DNA of 64,000 bases from Acanthosoma haemorrhoidale (lineage: Eukaryota > Arthropoda > Insecta > Hemiptera > Acanthosomatidae), in contig OV884015.1 in assembly GCA_930367205.1 (NCBI GenBank), positions 83,194,841-83,258,840 of the forward strand. The letters are read 5' to 3'. Shown here in pieces: positions 42,101 to 57,100 of this stretch. A model generated the notes under the pieces. The model did no database searches. It saw only the letters and a list, made by a program, of their open reading frames with translations, and was not told where the DNA came from. Numbering within the stretch: the first letter of the stretch is position 1; each line of letters begins with the position of its first letter. The translations under genes and the position numbers were made by a program.

Positions 42101-45100
42101 TGTAGTTCAAAATCAGTTAACGTGTACATTGTTATTATGAATTTTTATCAATTTCAGCTGAAATCTCTCGAAGAGGAGTTGAAGGTAATTATAAATGGTT
42201 ACATTCAGTTACTGCTTTATGAGAGTTTTCCGTAGTATATTTTTTTCTAATCGGCTTTAAATGTAGGTCCCGGCGGCTGTGATTAAGGAGATGGATACAT
42301 ATCTGCATTTCATTGCACCAACGACCATGGTAAGTAGGAATTTGTATGTACACGTTGTATGTTGCAAATTCAAATTCAGTGTTTTTGTAACTATTTGCTA
42401 TGAAAAATGACTAACAGTTTCTTCCTATATTATGGAAATAAAATATTATTATGTTTGCAAAATATGAGTATGGCAACGTAATCGCTATTATGATAAATGA
42501 GTGAAACGTTACTTTTTGTACAAGGGACATTATCACATTTAAATCTAACTAAAGTCTATCTGGGTAGCTCAAAAAAAAAGTTATTCTAAAGAATCTTTTA
42601 AATGCGGTAGGCTTCGGCTTCTTTCTAGAAAGTTTACAATGAAGATATTGTACAATAGTTATGTAAGTAACTCTGTTTTTATTTCTGCTACAGCATCCCT
42701 CACATAAAGAAGACAAATTGGACAGCCACTTACATTACATTGGACCGGATGGAAAAGTAAGAATAAAAATATTTTTTGTAGTTCAAAATCAGTTAACGTG
42801 TACATTGTTATTATGAATTTTTATCAATTTCAGCTGAAATCTCTCGAAGAGGAGTTGAAGGTAATTATAAATGGTTACATTCAGTTACTGTTTTATGAGA
42901 GTTTTCTGTAGTATATTTTTTTCTAATCGGCTTTAAATGTAGGTCCCGGCGGCTGTGATTAAGGAGATGGATACATATCTGCATTTCATTGCACCAACGA
43001 CCATGGTAAGTAGGAATTTGTATGTACACGTTGTATGTTGCAAATTCAAATTCAGTGTTTTTGTAACTATTTGCTATGAAAAATGACTAACAGTTTCTTC
43101 CTATATTATGGAAATAAAATATTATTATGTTTGCAAAATATGAGTATGGCAACGTAATCGCTATTATGATAAATGAGTGAAAAGTTACTTTTTGTACAAG
43201 GGACATTATCACATTTAAATCTAACTAAAGTCTATCTGCGTAGCTCAAAAAAAAAGTTATTCTAAAGAATCTTTTAAATGCGGTAGGCTTCGGCTTCTTT
43301 CTAGAAAGTTTACAATGAAGATATTGTACAATAGTTATGTAAGTAACTCTGTTTTTATTTCTGCTACAGCATCCCTCACATAAAGAAGACAAATTGGACA
43401 GCCACTTACATTACATTGGACCGGATGGAAAAGTAAGAATAAAAATATTTTTTGTAGTTCAAAATCAGTTAACGTGTACATTGTTATTATGAATTTTTAT
43501 CAATTTCAGCTGAAATCTCTCGAAGAGGAGTTGAAGGTAATTATAAATGGTTACATTCAGTTACTGCTTTATGAGAGTTTTCTGTAGTATATTTTTTTCT
43601 AATCGGCTTTAAATGTAGGTCCCGGCGGCTGTGATTAAGGAGATGGATACATATCTGCATTTCATTGCACCAACGACCATGGTAAGTAGGAATTTGTATG
43701 TACACGTTGTATGTTGCAAATTCAAATTCAGTGTTTTTGTAACTATTTGCTATGAAAAATGACTAACAGTTTCTTCCTATATTATGGAAATAAAATATTA
43801 TTATGTTTGCAAAATATGAGTATGGCAACGTAATCGCTATTATGATAAATGAGTGAAACGTTACTTTTTGTACAAGGGACATTATCACATTTAAATCTAA
43901 CCAAAGTCTATCTGGGTAGCTCAAAAAAAAAGTTATTCTAAAGAATCTTTTAAATGCGGTAGGCTTCGGCTTCTTTCTAGAAAGTTTACAATGAAGATAT
44001 TGTACAATAGTTATGTAAGTAACTCTGTTTTTATTTCTGCTACAGCATCCCTCACATAAAGAAGACAAATTGGACAGCCACTTACATTACATTGGACCGG
44101 ATGGAAAAGTAAGAATAAAAATATTTTTTGTAGTTCAAAATCAGTTAACGTGTACATTGTTATTATGAATTTTTATCAATTTCAGCTGAAATCTCTCGAA
44201 GAGGAGTTGAAGGTAATTATAAATGGTTACATTCAGTTACTGCTTTATGAGAGTTTTCTGTAGTATATTTTTTTCTAATCGGCTTTAAATGTAGGTCCCG
44301 GCGGCTGTGATTAAGGAGATGGATACATATCTGCATTTCATTGCACCAACGACCATGGTAAGTAGGAATTTGTATGTACACGTTGTATGTTGCAAATTCA
44401 AATTCAGTGTTTTTGTAACTATTTGCTATGAAAAATGACTAACAGTTTCTTCCTATATTATGGAAATAAAATATTATTATGTTTGCAAAATATGAGTATG
44501 GCAACGTAATCGCTATTATGATAAATGAGTGAAAAGTTACTTTTTGTACAAGGGACATTATCACATTTAAATCTAACTAAAGTCTATCTGCGTAGCTCAA
44601 AAAAAAAGTTATTCTAAAGAATCTTTTAAATGCGGTAGGCTTCGGCTTCTTTCTAGAAAGTTTACAATGAAGATATTGTACAATAGTTATGTAAGTAACT
44701 CTGTTTTTATTTCTGCTACAGCATCCCTCACATAAAGAAGACAAATTGGACAGCCACTTACATTACATTGGACCGGATGGAAAAGTAAGAATAAAAATAT
44801 TTTTTGTAGTTCAAAATCAGTTAACGTGTACATTGTTATTATGAATTTTTATCAATTTCAGCTGAAATCTCTCGAAGAGGAGTTGAAGGTAATTATAAAT
44901 GGTTACATTCAGTTACTGCTTTATGAGAGTTTTCCGTAGTATATTTTTTTCTAATCGGCTTTAAATGTAGGTCCCGGCGGCTGTGATTAAGGAGATGGAT
45001 ACATATCTGCATTTCATTGCACCAACGACCATGGTAAGTAGGAATTTGTATGTACACGTTGTATGTTGCAAATTCAAATTCAGTGTTTTTGTAACTATTT

Positions 45101-48100
45101 GCTATGAAAAATGACTAACAGTTTCTTCCTATATTATGGAAATAAAATATTATTATGTTTGCAAAATATGAGTATGGCAACGTAATCGCTATTATGATAA
45201 ATGAGTGAAACGTTACTTTTTGTACAAGGGACATTATCACATTTAAATCTAACTAAAGTCTATCTGGGTAGCTCAAAAAAAAAGTTATTCTAAAGAATCT
45301 TTTAAATGCGGTAGGCTTCGGCTTCTTTCTAGAAAGTTTACAATGAAGATATTGTACAATAGTTATGTAAGTAACTCTGTTTTTATTTCTGCTACAGCAT
45401 CCCTCACATAAAGAAGACAAATTGGACAGCCACTTACATTACATTGGACCGGATGGAAAAGTAAGAATAAAAATATTTTTTGTAGTTCAAAATCAGTTAA
45501 CGTGTACATTGTTATTATGAATTTTTATCAATTTCAGCTGAAATCTCTCGAAGAGGAGTTGAAGGTAATTATAAATGGTTACATTCAGTTACTGCTTTAT
45601 GAGAGTTTTCTGTAGTATATTTTTTTCTAATCGGCTTTAAATGTAGGTCCCGGCGGCTGTGATTAAGGAGATGGATACATATCTGCATTTCATTGCACCA
45701 ACGACCATGGTAAGTAGGAATTTGTATGTACACGTTGTATGTTGCAAATTCAAATTCAGTGTTTTTGTAACTATTTGCTATGAAAAATGACTAACAGTTT
45801 CTTCCTATATTATGGAAATAAAATATTATTATGTTTGCAAAATATGAGTATGGCAACGTAATCGCTATTATGATAAATGAGTGAAACGTTACTTTTTGTA
45901 CAAGGGACATTATCACATTTAAATCTAACCAAAGTCTATCTGGGTAGCTCAAAAAAAAAGTTATTCTAAAGAATCTTTTAAATGCGGTAGGCTTCGGCTT
46001 CTTTCTAGAAAGTTTACAATGAAGATATTGTACAATAGTTATGTAAGTAACTCTGTTTTTATTTCTGCTACAGCATCCCTCACATAAAGAAGACAAATTG
46101 GACAGCCACTTACATTACATTGGACCGGATGGAAAAGTAAGAATAAAAATATTTTTTGTAGTTCAAAATCAGTTAACGTGTACATTGTTATTATGAATTT
46201 TTATCAATTTCAGCTGAAATCTCTCGAAGAGGAGTTGAAGGTAATTATAAATGGTTACATTCAGTTACTGCTTTATGAGAGTTTTCTGTAGTATATTTTT
46301 TTCTAATCGGCTTTAAATGTAGGTCGCGGCGGCTGTGATTAAGGAGATGGATACATATCTGCATTTCATTGCACCAACGACCATGGTAAGTAGGAATTTG
46401 TATGTACACGTTGTATGTTGCAAATTCAAATTCAGTGTTTTTGTAACTATTTGCTATGAAAAATGACTAACAGTTTCTTCCTATATTATGGAAATAAAAT
46501 ATTATTATGTTTGCAAAATATGAGTATGGCAACGTAATCGCTATTATGATAAATGAGTGAAAAGTTACTTTTTGTACAAGGGACATTATCACATTTAAAC
46601 CTAACTAAAGTCTATCTGGGTAGCTCAAAAAAAAAGTTATTCTAAAGAATCTTTTAAATGCGGTAGGCTTCGGCTTCTTTCTAGAAAGTTTACAATGAAG
46701 ATATTGTACAATAGTTATGTAAGTAACTCTGTTTTTATTTCTGCTACAGCATCCCTCACATAAAGAAGACAAATTGGACAGCCACTTACATTACATTGGA
46801 CCGGATGGAAAAGTAAGAATAAAAATATTTTTTGTAGTTCAAAATCAGTTAACGTGTACATTGTTATTATGAATTTTTATCAATTTCAGCTGAAATCTCT
46901 CGAAGAGGAGTTGAAGGTAATTATAAATGGTTACATTCAGTTACTGCTTTATGAGAGTTTTCTGTAGTATATTTTTTTCTAATCGGCTTTAAATGTAGGT
47001 CCCGGCGGCTGTGATTAAGGAGATGGATACATATCTGCATTTCATTGCACCAACGACCATGGTAAGTAGGAATTTGTATGTACACGTTGTATGTTGCAAA
47101 TTCAAATTCAGTGTTTTTGTAACTATTTGCTATGAAAAATGACTAACAGTTTCTTCCTATATTATGGAAATAAAATATTATTATGTTTGCAAAATATGAG
47201 TATGGCAACGTAATCGCTATTATGATAAATGAGTGAAACGTTACTTTTTGTACAAGGGACATTATCACATTTAAATCTAACTAAAGTCTATCTGGGTAGC
47301 TCAAAAAAAAAGTTATTCTAAAGAATCTTTTAAATGCGGTAGGCTTCGGCTTCTTTCTAGAAAGTTTACAATGAAGATATTGTACAATAGTTATGTAAGT
47401 AACTCTGTTTTTATTTCTGCTACAGCATCCCTCACATAAAGAAGACAAATTGGACAGCCACTTACATTACATTGGACCGGATGGAAAAGTAAGAATAAAA
47501 ATATTTTTTGTAGTTCAAAATCAGTTAACGTGTACATTGTTATTATGAATTTTTATCAATTTCAGCTGAAATCTCTCGAAGAGGAGTTGAAGGTAATTAT
47601 AAATGGTTACATTCAGTTACTGTTTTATGAGAGTTTTCTGTAGTATATTTTTTTCTAATCGGCTTTAAATGTAGGTCCCGGCGGCTGTGATTAAGGAGAT
47701 GGATACATATCTGCATTTCATTGCACCAACGACCATGGTAAGTAGGAATTTGTATGTACACGTTGTATGTTGCAAATTCAAATTCAGTGTTTTTGTAACT
47801 ATTTGCTATGAAAAATGACTAACAGTTTCTTCCTATATTATGGAAATAAAATATTATTATGTTTGCAAAATATGAGTATGGCAACGTAATCGCTATTATG
47901 ATAAATGAGTGAAAAGTTACTTTTTGTACAAGGGACATTATCACATTTAAATCTAACTAAAGTCTATCTGCGTAGCTCAAAAAAAAAGTTATTCTAAAGA
48001 ATCTTTTAAATGCGGTAGGCTTCGGCTTCTTTCTAGAAAGTTTACAATGAAGATATTGTACAATAGTTATGTAAGTAACTCTGTTTTTATTTCTGCTACA

Positions 48101-51100
48101 GCATCCCTCACATAAAGAAGACAAATTGGACAGCCACTTACATTACATTGGACCGGATGGAAAAGTAAGAATAAAAATATTTTTTGTAGTTCAAAATCAG
48201 TTAACGTGTACATTGTTATTATGAATTTTTATCAATTTCAGCTGAAATCTCTCGAAGAGGAGTTGAAGGTAATTATAAATGGTTACATTCAGTTACTGCT
48301 TTATGAGAGTTTTCCGTAGTATATTTTTTTCTAATCGGCTTTAAATGTAGGTCCCGGCGGCTGTGATTAAGGAGATGGATACATATCTGCATTTCATTGC
48401 ACCAACGACCATGGTAAGTAGGAATTTGTATGTACACGTTGTATGTTGCAAATTCAAATTCAGTGTTTTTGTAACTATTTGCTATGAAAAATGACTAACA
48501 GTTTCTTCCTATATTATGGAAATAAAATATTATTATGTTTGCAAAATATGAGTATGGCAACGTAATCGCTATTATGATAAATGAGTGAAACGTTACTTTT
48601 TGTACAAGGGACATTATCACATTTAAATCTAACCAAAGTCTATCTGGGTAGCTCAAAAAAAAAGTTATTCTAAAGAATCTTTTAAATGCGGTAGGCTTCG
48701 GCTTCTTTCTAGAAAGTTTACAATGAAGATATTGTACAATAGTTATGTAAGTAACTCTGTTTTTATTTCTGCTACAGCATCCCTCACATAAAGAAGACAA
48801 ATTGGACAGCCACTTACATTACATTGGACCGGATGGAAAAGTAAGAATAAAAATATTTTTTGTAGTTCAAAATCAGTTAACGTGTACATTGTTATTATGA
48901 ATTTTTATCAATTTCAGCTGAAATCTCTCGAAGAGGAGTTGAAGGTAATTATAAATGGTTACATTCAGTTACTGCTTTATGAGAGTTTTCTGTAGTATAT
49001 TTTTTTCTAATCGGCTTTAAATGTAGGTCCCGGCGGCTGTGATTAAGGAGATGGATACATATCTGCATTTCATTGCACCAACGACCATGGTAAGTAGGAA
49101 TTTGTATGTACACGTTGTATGTTGCAAATTCAAATTCAGTGTTTTTGTAACTATTTGCTATGAAAAATGACTAACAGTTTCTTCCTATATTATGGAAATA
49201 AAATATTATTATGTTTGCAAAATATGAGTATGGCAACGTAATCGCTATTATGATAAATGAGTGAAACGTTACTTTTTGTACAAGGGACATTATCACATTT
49301 AAATCTAACTAAAGTCTATCTGGGTAGCTCAAAAAAAAAGTTATTCTAAAGAATCTTTTAAATGCGGTAGGCTTCGGCTTCTTTCTAGAAAGTTTACAAT
49401 GAAGATATTGTACAATAGTTATGTAAGTAACTCTGTTTTTATTTCTGCTACAGCATCCCTCACATAAAGAAGACAAATTGGACAGCCACTTACATTACAT
49501 TGGACCGGATGGAAAAGTAAGAATAAAAATATTTTTTGTAGTTCAAAATCAGTTAATGTGTACATTGTTATTATGAATTTTTATCAATTTCAGCTGAAAT
49601 CTCTCGAAGAGGAGTTGAAGGTAATTATAAATGGTTACATTCAGTTACTGCTTTATGAGAGTTTTCTGTAGTATATTTTTTTCTAATCGGCTTTAAATGT
49701 AGGTCCCGGCGGCTGTGATTAAGGAGATGGATACATATCTGCATTTCATTGCACCAACGACCATGGTAAGTAGGAATTTGTATGTACACGTTGTATGTTG
49801 CAAATTCAAATTCAGTGTTTTTGTAACTATTTGCTATGAAAAATGACTAACAGTTTCTTCCTATATTATGGAAATAAAATATTATTATGTTTGCAAAATA
49901 TGAGTATGGCAACGTAATCGCTATTATGATAAATGAGTGAAACGTTACTTTTTGTACAAGGGACATTATCACATTTAAATCTAACCAAAGTCTATCTGGG
50001 TAGCTCAAAAAAAAAGTTATTCTAAAGAATCTTTTAAATGCGGTAGGCTTCGGCTTCTTTCTAGAAAGTTTACAATGAAGATATTGTACAATAGTTATGT
50101 AAGTAACTCTGTTTTTATTTCTGCTACAGCATCCCTCACATAAAGAAGACAAATTGGACAGCCACTTACATTACATTGGACCGGATGGAAAAGTAAGAAT
50201 AAAAATATTTTTTGTAGTTCAAAATCAGTTAACGTGTACATTGTTATTATGAATTTTTATCAATTTCAGCTGAAATCTCTCGAAGAGGAGTTGAAGGTAA
50301 TTATAAATGGTTACATTCAGTTACTGCTTTATGAGAGTTTTCTGTAGTATATTTTTTTCTAATCGGCTTTAAATGTAGGTCCCGGCGGCTGTGATTAAGG
50401 AGATGGATACATATCTGCATTTCATTGCACCAACGACCATGGTAAGTAGGAATTTGTATGTACACGTTGTATGTTGCAAATTCAAATTCAGTGTTTTTGT
50501 AACTATTTGCTATGAAAAATGACTAACAGTTTCTTCCTATATTATGGAAATAAAATATTATTATGTTTGCAAAATATGAGTATGGCAACGTAATCGCTAT
50601 TATGATAAATGAGTGAAACGTTACTTTTTGTACAAGGGACATTATCACATTTAAATCTAACTAAAGTCTATCTGGGTAGCTCAAAAAAAAAGTTATTCTA
50701 AAGAATCTTTTAAATGCGGTAGGCTTCGGCTTCTTTCTAGAAAGTTTACAATGAAGATATTGTACAATAGTTATGTAAGTAACTCTGTTTTTATTTCTGC
50801 TACAGCATCCCTCACATAAAGAAGACAAATTGGACAGCCACTTACATTACATTGGACCGGATGGAAAAGTAAGAATAAAAATATTTTTTGTAGTTCAAAA
50901 TCAGTTAACGTGTACATTGTTATTATGAATTTTTATCAATTTCAGCTGAAATCTCTCGAAGAGGAGTTGAAGGTAATTATAAATGGTTACATTCAGTTAC
51001 TGTTTTATGAGAGTTTTCTGTAGTATATTTTTTTCTAATCGGCTTTAAATGTATGTCCCGGCGGCTGTGATTAAGGAGATGGATACATATCTGCATTTCA

Positions 51101-54100
51101 TTGCACCAACGACCATGGTAAGTAGGAATTTGTATGTACACGTTGTATGTTGCAAATTCAAATTCAGTGTTTTTGTAACTATTTGCTATGAAAAATGACT
51201 AACAGTTTCTTCCTATATTATGGAAATAAAATATTATTATGTTTGCAAAATATGAGTATGGCAACGTAATCGCTATTATGATAAATGAGTGAAAAGTTAC
51301 TTTTTGTACAAGGGACATTATCACATTTAAATCTAACTAAAGTCTATCTGCGTAGCTCAAAAAAAAAGTTATTCTAAAGAATCTTTTAAATGCGGTAGGC
51401 TTCGGCTTCTTTCTAGAAAGTTTACAATGAAGATATTGTACAATAGTTATGTAAGTAACTCTGTTTTTATTTCTGCTACAGCATCCCTCACATAAAGAAG
51501 ACAAATTGGACAGCCACTTACATTACATTGGACCGGATGGAAAAGTAAGAATAAAAATATTTTTTGTAGTTCAAAATCAGTTAACGTGTACATTGTTATT
51601 ATGAATTTTTATCAATTTCAGCTGAAATCTCTCGAAGAGGAGTTGAAGGTAATTATAAATGGTTACATTCAGTTACTGCTTTATGAGAGTTTTCCGTAGT
51701 ATATTTTTTTCTAATCGGCTTTAAATGTAGGTCCCGGCGGCTGTGATTAAGGAGATGGATACATATCTGCATTTCATTGCACCAACGACCATGGTAAGTA
51801 GGAATTTGTATGTACACGTTGTATGTTGCAAATTCAAATTCAGTGTTTTTGTAACTATTTGCTATGAAAAATGACTAACAGTTTCTTCCTATATTATGGA
51901 AATAAAATATTATTATGTTTGCAAAATATGAGTATGGCAACGTAATCGCTATTATGATAAATGAGTGAAACGTTACTTTTTGTACAAGGGACATTATCAC
52001 ATTTAAATCTAACTAAAGTCTATCTGGGTAGCTCAAAAAAAAAGTTATTCTAAAGAATCTTTTAAATGCGGTAGGCTTCGGCTTCTTTCTAGAAAGTTTA
52101 CAATGAAGATATTGTACAATAGTTATGTAAGTAACTCTGTTTTTATTTCTGCTACAGCATCCCTCACATAAAGAAGACAAATTGGACAGCCACTTACATT
52201 ACATTGGACCGGATGGAAAAGTAAGAATAAAAATATTTTTTGTAGTTCAAAATCAGTTAATGTGTACATTGTTATTATGAATTTTTATCAATTTCAGCTG
52301 AAATCTCTCGAAGAGGAGTTGAAGGTAATTATAAATGGTTACATTCAGTTACTGCTTTATGAGAGTTTTCTGTAGTATATTTTTTTCTAATCGGCTTTAA
52401 ATGTAGGTCCCGGCGGCTGTGATTAAGGAGATGGATACATATCTGCATTTCATTGCACCAACGACCATGGTAAGTAGGAATTTGTATGTACACGTTGTAT
52501 GTTGCAAATTCAAATTCAGTGTTTTTGTAACTATTTGCTATGAAAAATGACTAACAGTTTCTTCCTATATTATGGAAATAAAATATTATTATGTTTGCAA
52601 AATATGAGTATGGCAACGTAATCGCTATTATGATAAATGAGTGAAACGTTACTTTTTGTACAAGGGACATTATCACATTTAAATCTAACCAAAGTCTATC
52701 TGGGTAGCTCAAAAAAAAAGTTATTCTAAAGAATCTTTTAAATGCGGTAGGCTTCGGCTTCTTTCTAGAAAGTTTACAATGAAGATATTGTACAATAGTT
52801 ATGTAAGTAACTCTGTTTTTATTTCTGCTACAGCATCCCTCACATAAAGAAGACAAATTGGACAGCCACTTACATTACATTGGACCGGATGGAAAAGTAA
52901 GAATAAAAATATTTTTTGTAGTTCAAAATCAGTTAACGTGTACATTGTTATTATGAATTTTTATCAATTTCAGCTGAAATCTCTCGAAGAGGAGTTGAAG
53001 GTAATTATAAATGGTTACATTCAGTTACTGCTTTATGAGAGTTTTCTGTAGTATATTTTTTTCTAATCGGCTTTAAATGTAGGTCGCGGCGGCTGTGATT
53101 AAGGAGATGGATACATATCTGCATTTCATTGCACCAACGACCATGGTAAGTAGGAATTTGTATGTACACGTTGTATGTTGCAAATTCAAATTCAGTGTTT
53201 TTGTAACTATTTGCTATGAAAAATGACTAACAGTTTCTTCCTATATTATGGAAATAAAATATTATTATGTTTGCAAAATATGAGTATGGCAACGTAATCG
53301 CTATTATGATAAATGAGTGAAAAGTTACTTTTTGTACAAGGGACATTATCACATTTAAACCTAACTAAAGTCTATCTGGGTAGCTCAAAAAAAAAGTTAT
53401 TCTAAAGAATCTTTTAAATGCGGTAGGCTTCGGCTTCTTTCTAGAAAGTTTACAATGAAGATATTGTACAATAGTTATGTAAGTAACTCTGTTTTTATTT
53501 CTGCTACAGCATCCCTCACATAAAGAAGACAAATTGGACAGCCACTTACATTACATTGGACCGGATGGAAAAGTAAGAATAAAAATATTTTTTGTAGTTC
53601 AAAATCAGTTAACGTGTACATTGTTATTATGAATTTTTATCAATTTCAGCTGAAATCTCTCGAAGAGGAGTTGAAGGTAATTATAAATGGTTACATTCAG
53701 TTACTGCTTTATGAGAGTTTTCCGTAGTATATTTTTTTCTAATCGGCTTTAAATGTAGGTCCCGGCGGCTGTGATTAAGGAGATGGATACATATCTGCAT
53801 TTCATTGCACCAACGACCATGGTAAGTAGGAATTTGTATGTACACGTTGTATGTTGCAAATTCAAATTCAGTGTTTTTGTAACTATTTGCTATGAAAAAT
53901 GACTAACAGTTTCTTCCTATATTATGGAAATAAAATATTATTATGTTTGCAAAATATGAGTATGGCAACGTAATCGCTATTATGATAAATGAGTGAAACG
54001 TTACTTTTTGTACAAGGGACATTATCACATTTAAATCTAACTAAAGTCTATCTGGGTAGCTCAAAAAAAAAGTTATTCTAAAGAATCTTTTAAATGCGGT

Positions 54101-57100
54101 AGGCTTCGGCTTCTTTCTAGAAAGTTTACAATGAAGATATTGTACAATAGTTATGTAAGTAACTCTGTTTTTATTTCTGCTACAGCATCCCTCACATAAA
54201 GAAGACAAATTGGACAGCCACTTACATTACATTGGACCGGATGGAAAAGTAAGAATAAAAATATTTTTTGTAGTTCAAAATCAGTTAATGTGTACATTGT
54301 TATTATGAATTTTTATCAATTTCAGCTGAAATCTCTCGAAGAGGAGTTGAAGGTAATTATAAATGGTTACATTCAGTTACTGCTTTATGAGAGTTTTCTG
54401 TAGTATATTTTTTTCTAATCGGCTTTAAATGTAGGTCCCGGCGGCTGTGATTAAGGAGATGGATACATATCTGCATTTCATTGCACCAACGACCATGGTA
54501 AGTAGGAATTTGTATGTACACGTTGTATGTTGCAAATTCAAATTCAGTGTTTTTGTAACTATTTGCTATGAAAAATGACTAACAGTTTCTTCCTATATTA
54601 TGGAAATAAAATATTATTATGTTTGCAAAATATGAGTATGGCAACGTAATCGCTATTATGATAAATGAGTGAAAAGTTACTTTTTGTACAAGGGACATTA
54701 TCACATTTAAATCTAACTAAAGTCTATCTGCGTAGCTCAAAAAAAAAGTTATTCTAAAGAATCTTTTAAATGCGGTAGGCTTCGGCTTCTTTCTAGAAAG
54801 TTTACAATGAAGATATTGTACAATAGTTATGTAAGTAACTCTGTTTTTATTTCTGCTACAGCATCCCTCACATAAAGAAGACAAATTGGACAGCCACTTA
54901 CATTACATTGGACCGGATGGAAAAGTAAGAATAAAAATATTTTTTGTAGTTCAAAATCAGTTAACGTGTACATTGTTATTATGAATTTTTATCAATTTCA
55001 GCTGAAATCTCTCGAAGAGGAGTTGAAGGTAATTATAAATGGTTACATTCAGTTACTGCTTTATGAGAGTTTTCCGTAGTATATTTTTTTCTAATCGGCT
55101 TTAAATGTAGGTCCCGGCGGCTGTGATTAAGGAGATGGATACATATCTGCATTTCATTGCACCAACGACCATGGTAAGTAGGAATTTGTATGTACACGTT
55201 GTATGTTGCAAATTCAAATTCAGTGTTTTTGTAACTATTTGCTATGAAAAATGACTAACAGTTTCTTCCTATATTATGGAAATAAAATATTATTATGTTT
55301 GCAAAATATGAGTATGGCAACGTAATCGCTATTATGATAAATGAGTGAAACGTTACTTTTTGTACAAGGGACATTATCACATTTAAATCTAACTAAAGTC
55401 TATCTGGGTAGCTCAAAAAAAAAGTTATTCTAAAGAATCTTTTAAATGCGGTAGGCTTCGGCTTCTTTCTAGAAAGTTTACAATGAAGATATTGTACAAT
55501 AGTTATGTAAGTAACTCTGTTTTTATTTCTGCTACAGCATCCCTCACATAAAGAAGACAAATTGGACAGCCACTTACATTACATTGGACCGGATGGAAAA
55601 GTAAGAATAAAAATATTTTTTGTAGTTCAAAATCAGTTAATGTGTACATTGTTATTATGAATTTTTATCAATTTCAGCTGAAATCTCTCGAAGAGGAGTT
55701 GAAGGTAATTATAAATGGTTACATTCAGTTACTGCTTTATGAGAGTTTTCTGTAGTATATTTTTTTCTAATCGGCTTTAAATGTAGGTCCCGGCGGCTGT
55801 GATTAAGGAGATGGATACATATCTGCATTTCATTGCACCAACGACCATGGTAAGTAGGAATTTGTATGTACACGTTGTATGTTGCAAATTCAAATTCAGT
55901 GTTTTTGTAACTATTTGCTATGAAAAATGACTAACAGTTTCTTCCTATATTATGGAAATAAAATATTATTATGTTTGCAAAATATGAGTATGGCAACGTA
56001 ATCGCTATTATGATAAATGAGTGAAACGTTACTTTTTGTACAAGGGACATTATCACATTTAAATCTAACCAAAGTCTATCTGGGTAGCTCAAAAAAAAAG
56101 TTATTCTAAAGAATCTTTTAAATGCGGTAGGCTTCGGCTTCTTTCTAGAAAGTTTACAATGAAGATATTGTACAATAGTTATGTAAGTAACTCTGTTTTT
56201 ATTTCTGCTACAGCATCCCTCACATAAAGAAGACAAATTGGACAGCCACTTACATTACATTGGACCGGATGGAAAAGTAAGAATAAAAATATTTTTTGTA
56301 GTTCAAAATCAGTTAACGTGTACATTGTTATTATGAATTTTTATCAATTTCAGCTGAAATCTCTCGAAGAGGAGTTGAAGGTAATTATAAATGGTTACAT
56401 TCAGTTACTGCTTTATGAGAGTTTTCCGTAGTATATTTTTTTCTAATCGGCTTTAAATGTAGGTCCCGGCGGCTGTGATTAAGGAGATGGATACATATCT
56501 GCATTTCATTGCACCAACGACCATGGTAAGTAGGAATTTGTATGTACACGTTGTATGTTGCAAATTCAAATTCAGTGTTTTTGTAACTATTTGCTATGAA
56601 AAATGACTAACAGTTTCTTCCTATATTATGGAAATAAAATATTATTATGTTTGCAAAATATGAGTATGGCAACGTAATCGCTATTATGATAAATGAGTGA
56701 AACGTTACTTTTTGTACAAGGGACATTATCACATTTAAATCTAACTAAAGTCTATCTGGGTAGCTCAAAAAAAAAGTTATTCTAAAGAATCTTTTAAATG
56801 CGGTAGGCTTCGGCTTCTTTCTAGAAAGTTTACAATGAAGATATTGTACAATAGTTATGTAAGTAACTCTGTTTTTATTTCTGCTACAGCATCCCTCACA
56901 TAAAGAAGACAAATTGGACAGCCACTTACATTACATTGGACCGGATGGAAAAGTAAGAATAAAAATATTTTTTGTAGTTCAAAATCAGTTAACGTGTACA
57001 TTGTTATTATGAATTTTTATCAATTTCAGCTGAAATCTCTCGAAGAGGAGTTGAAGGTAATTATAAATGGTTACATTCAGTTACTGCTTTATGAGAGTTT

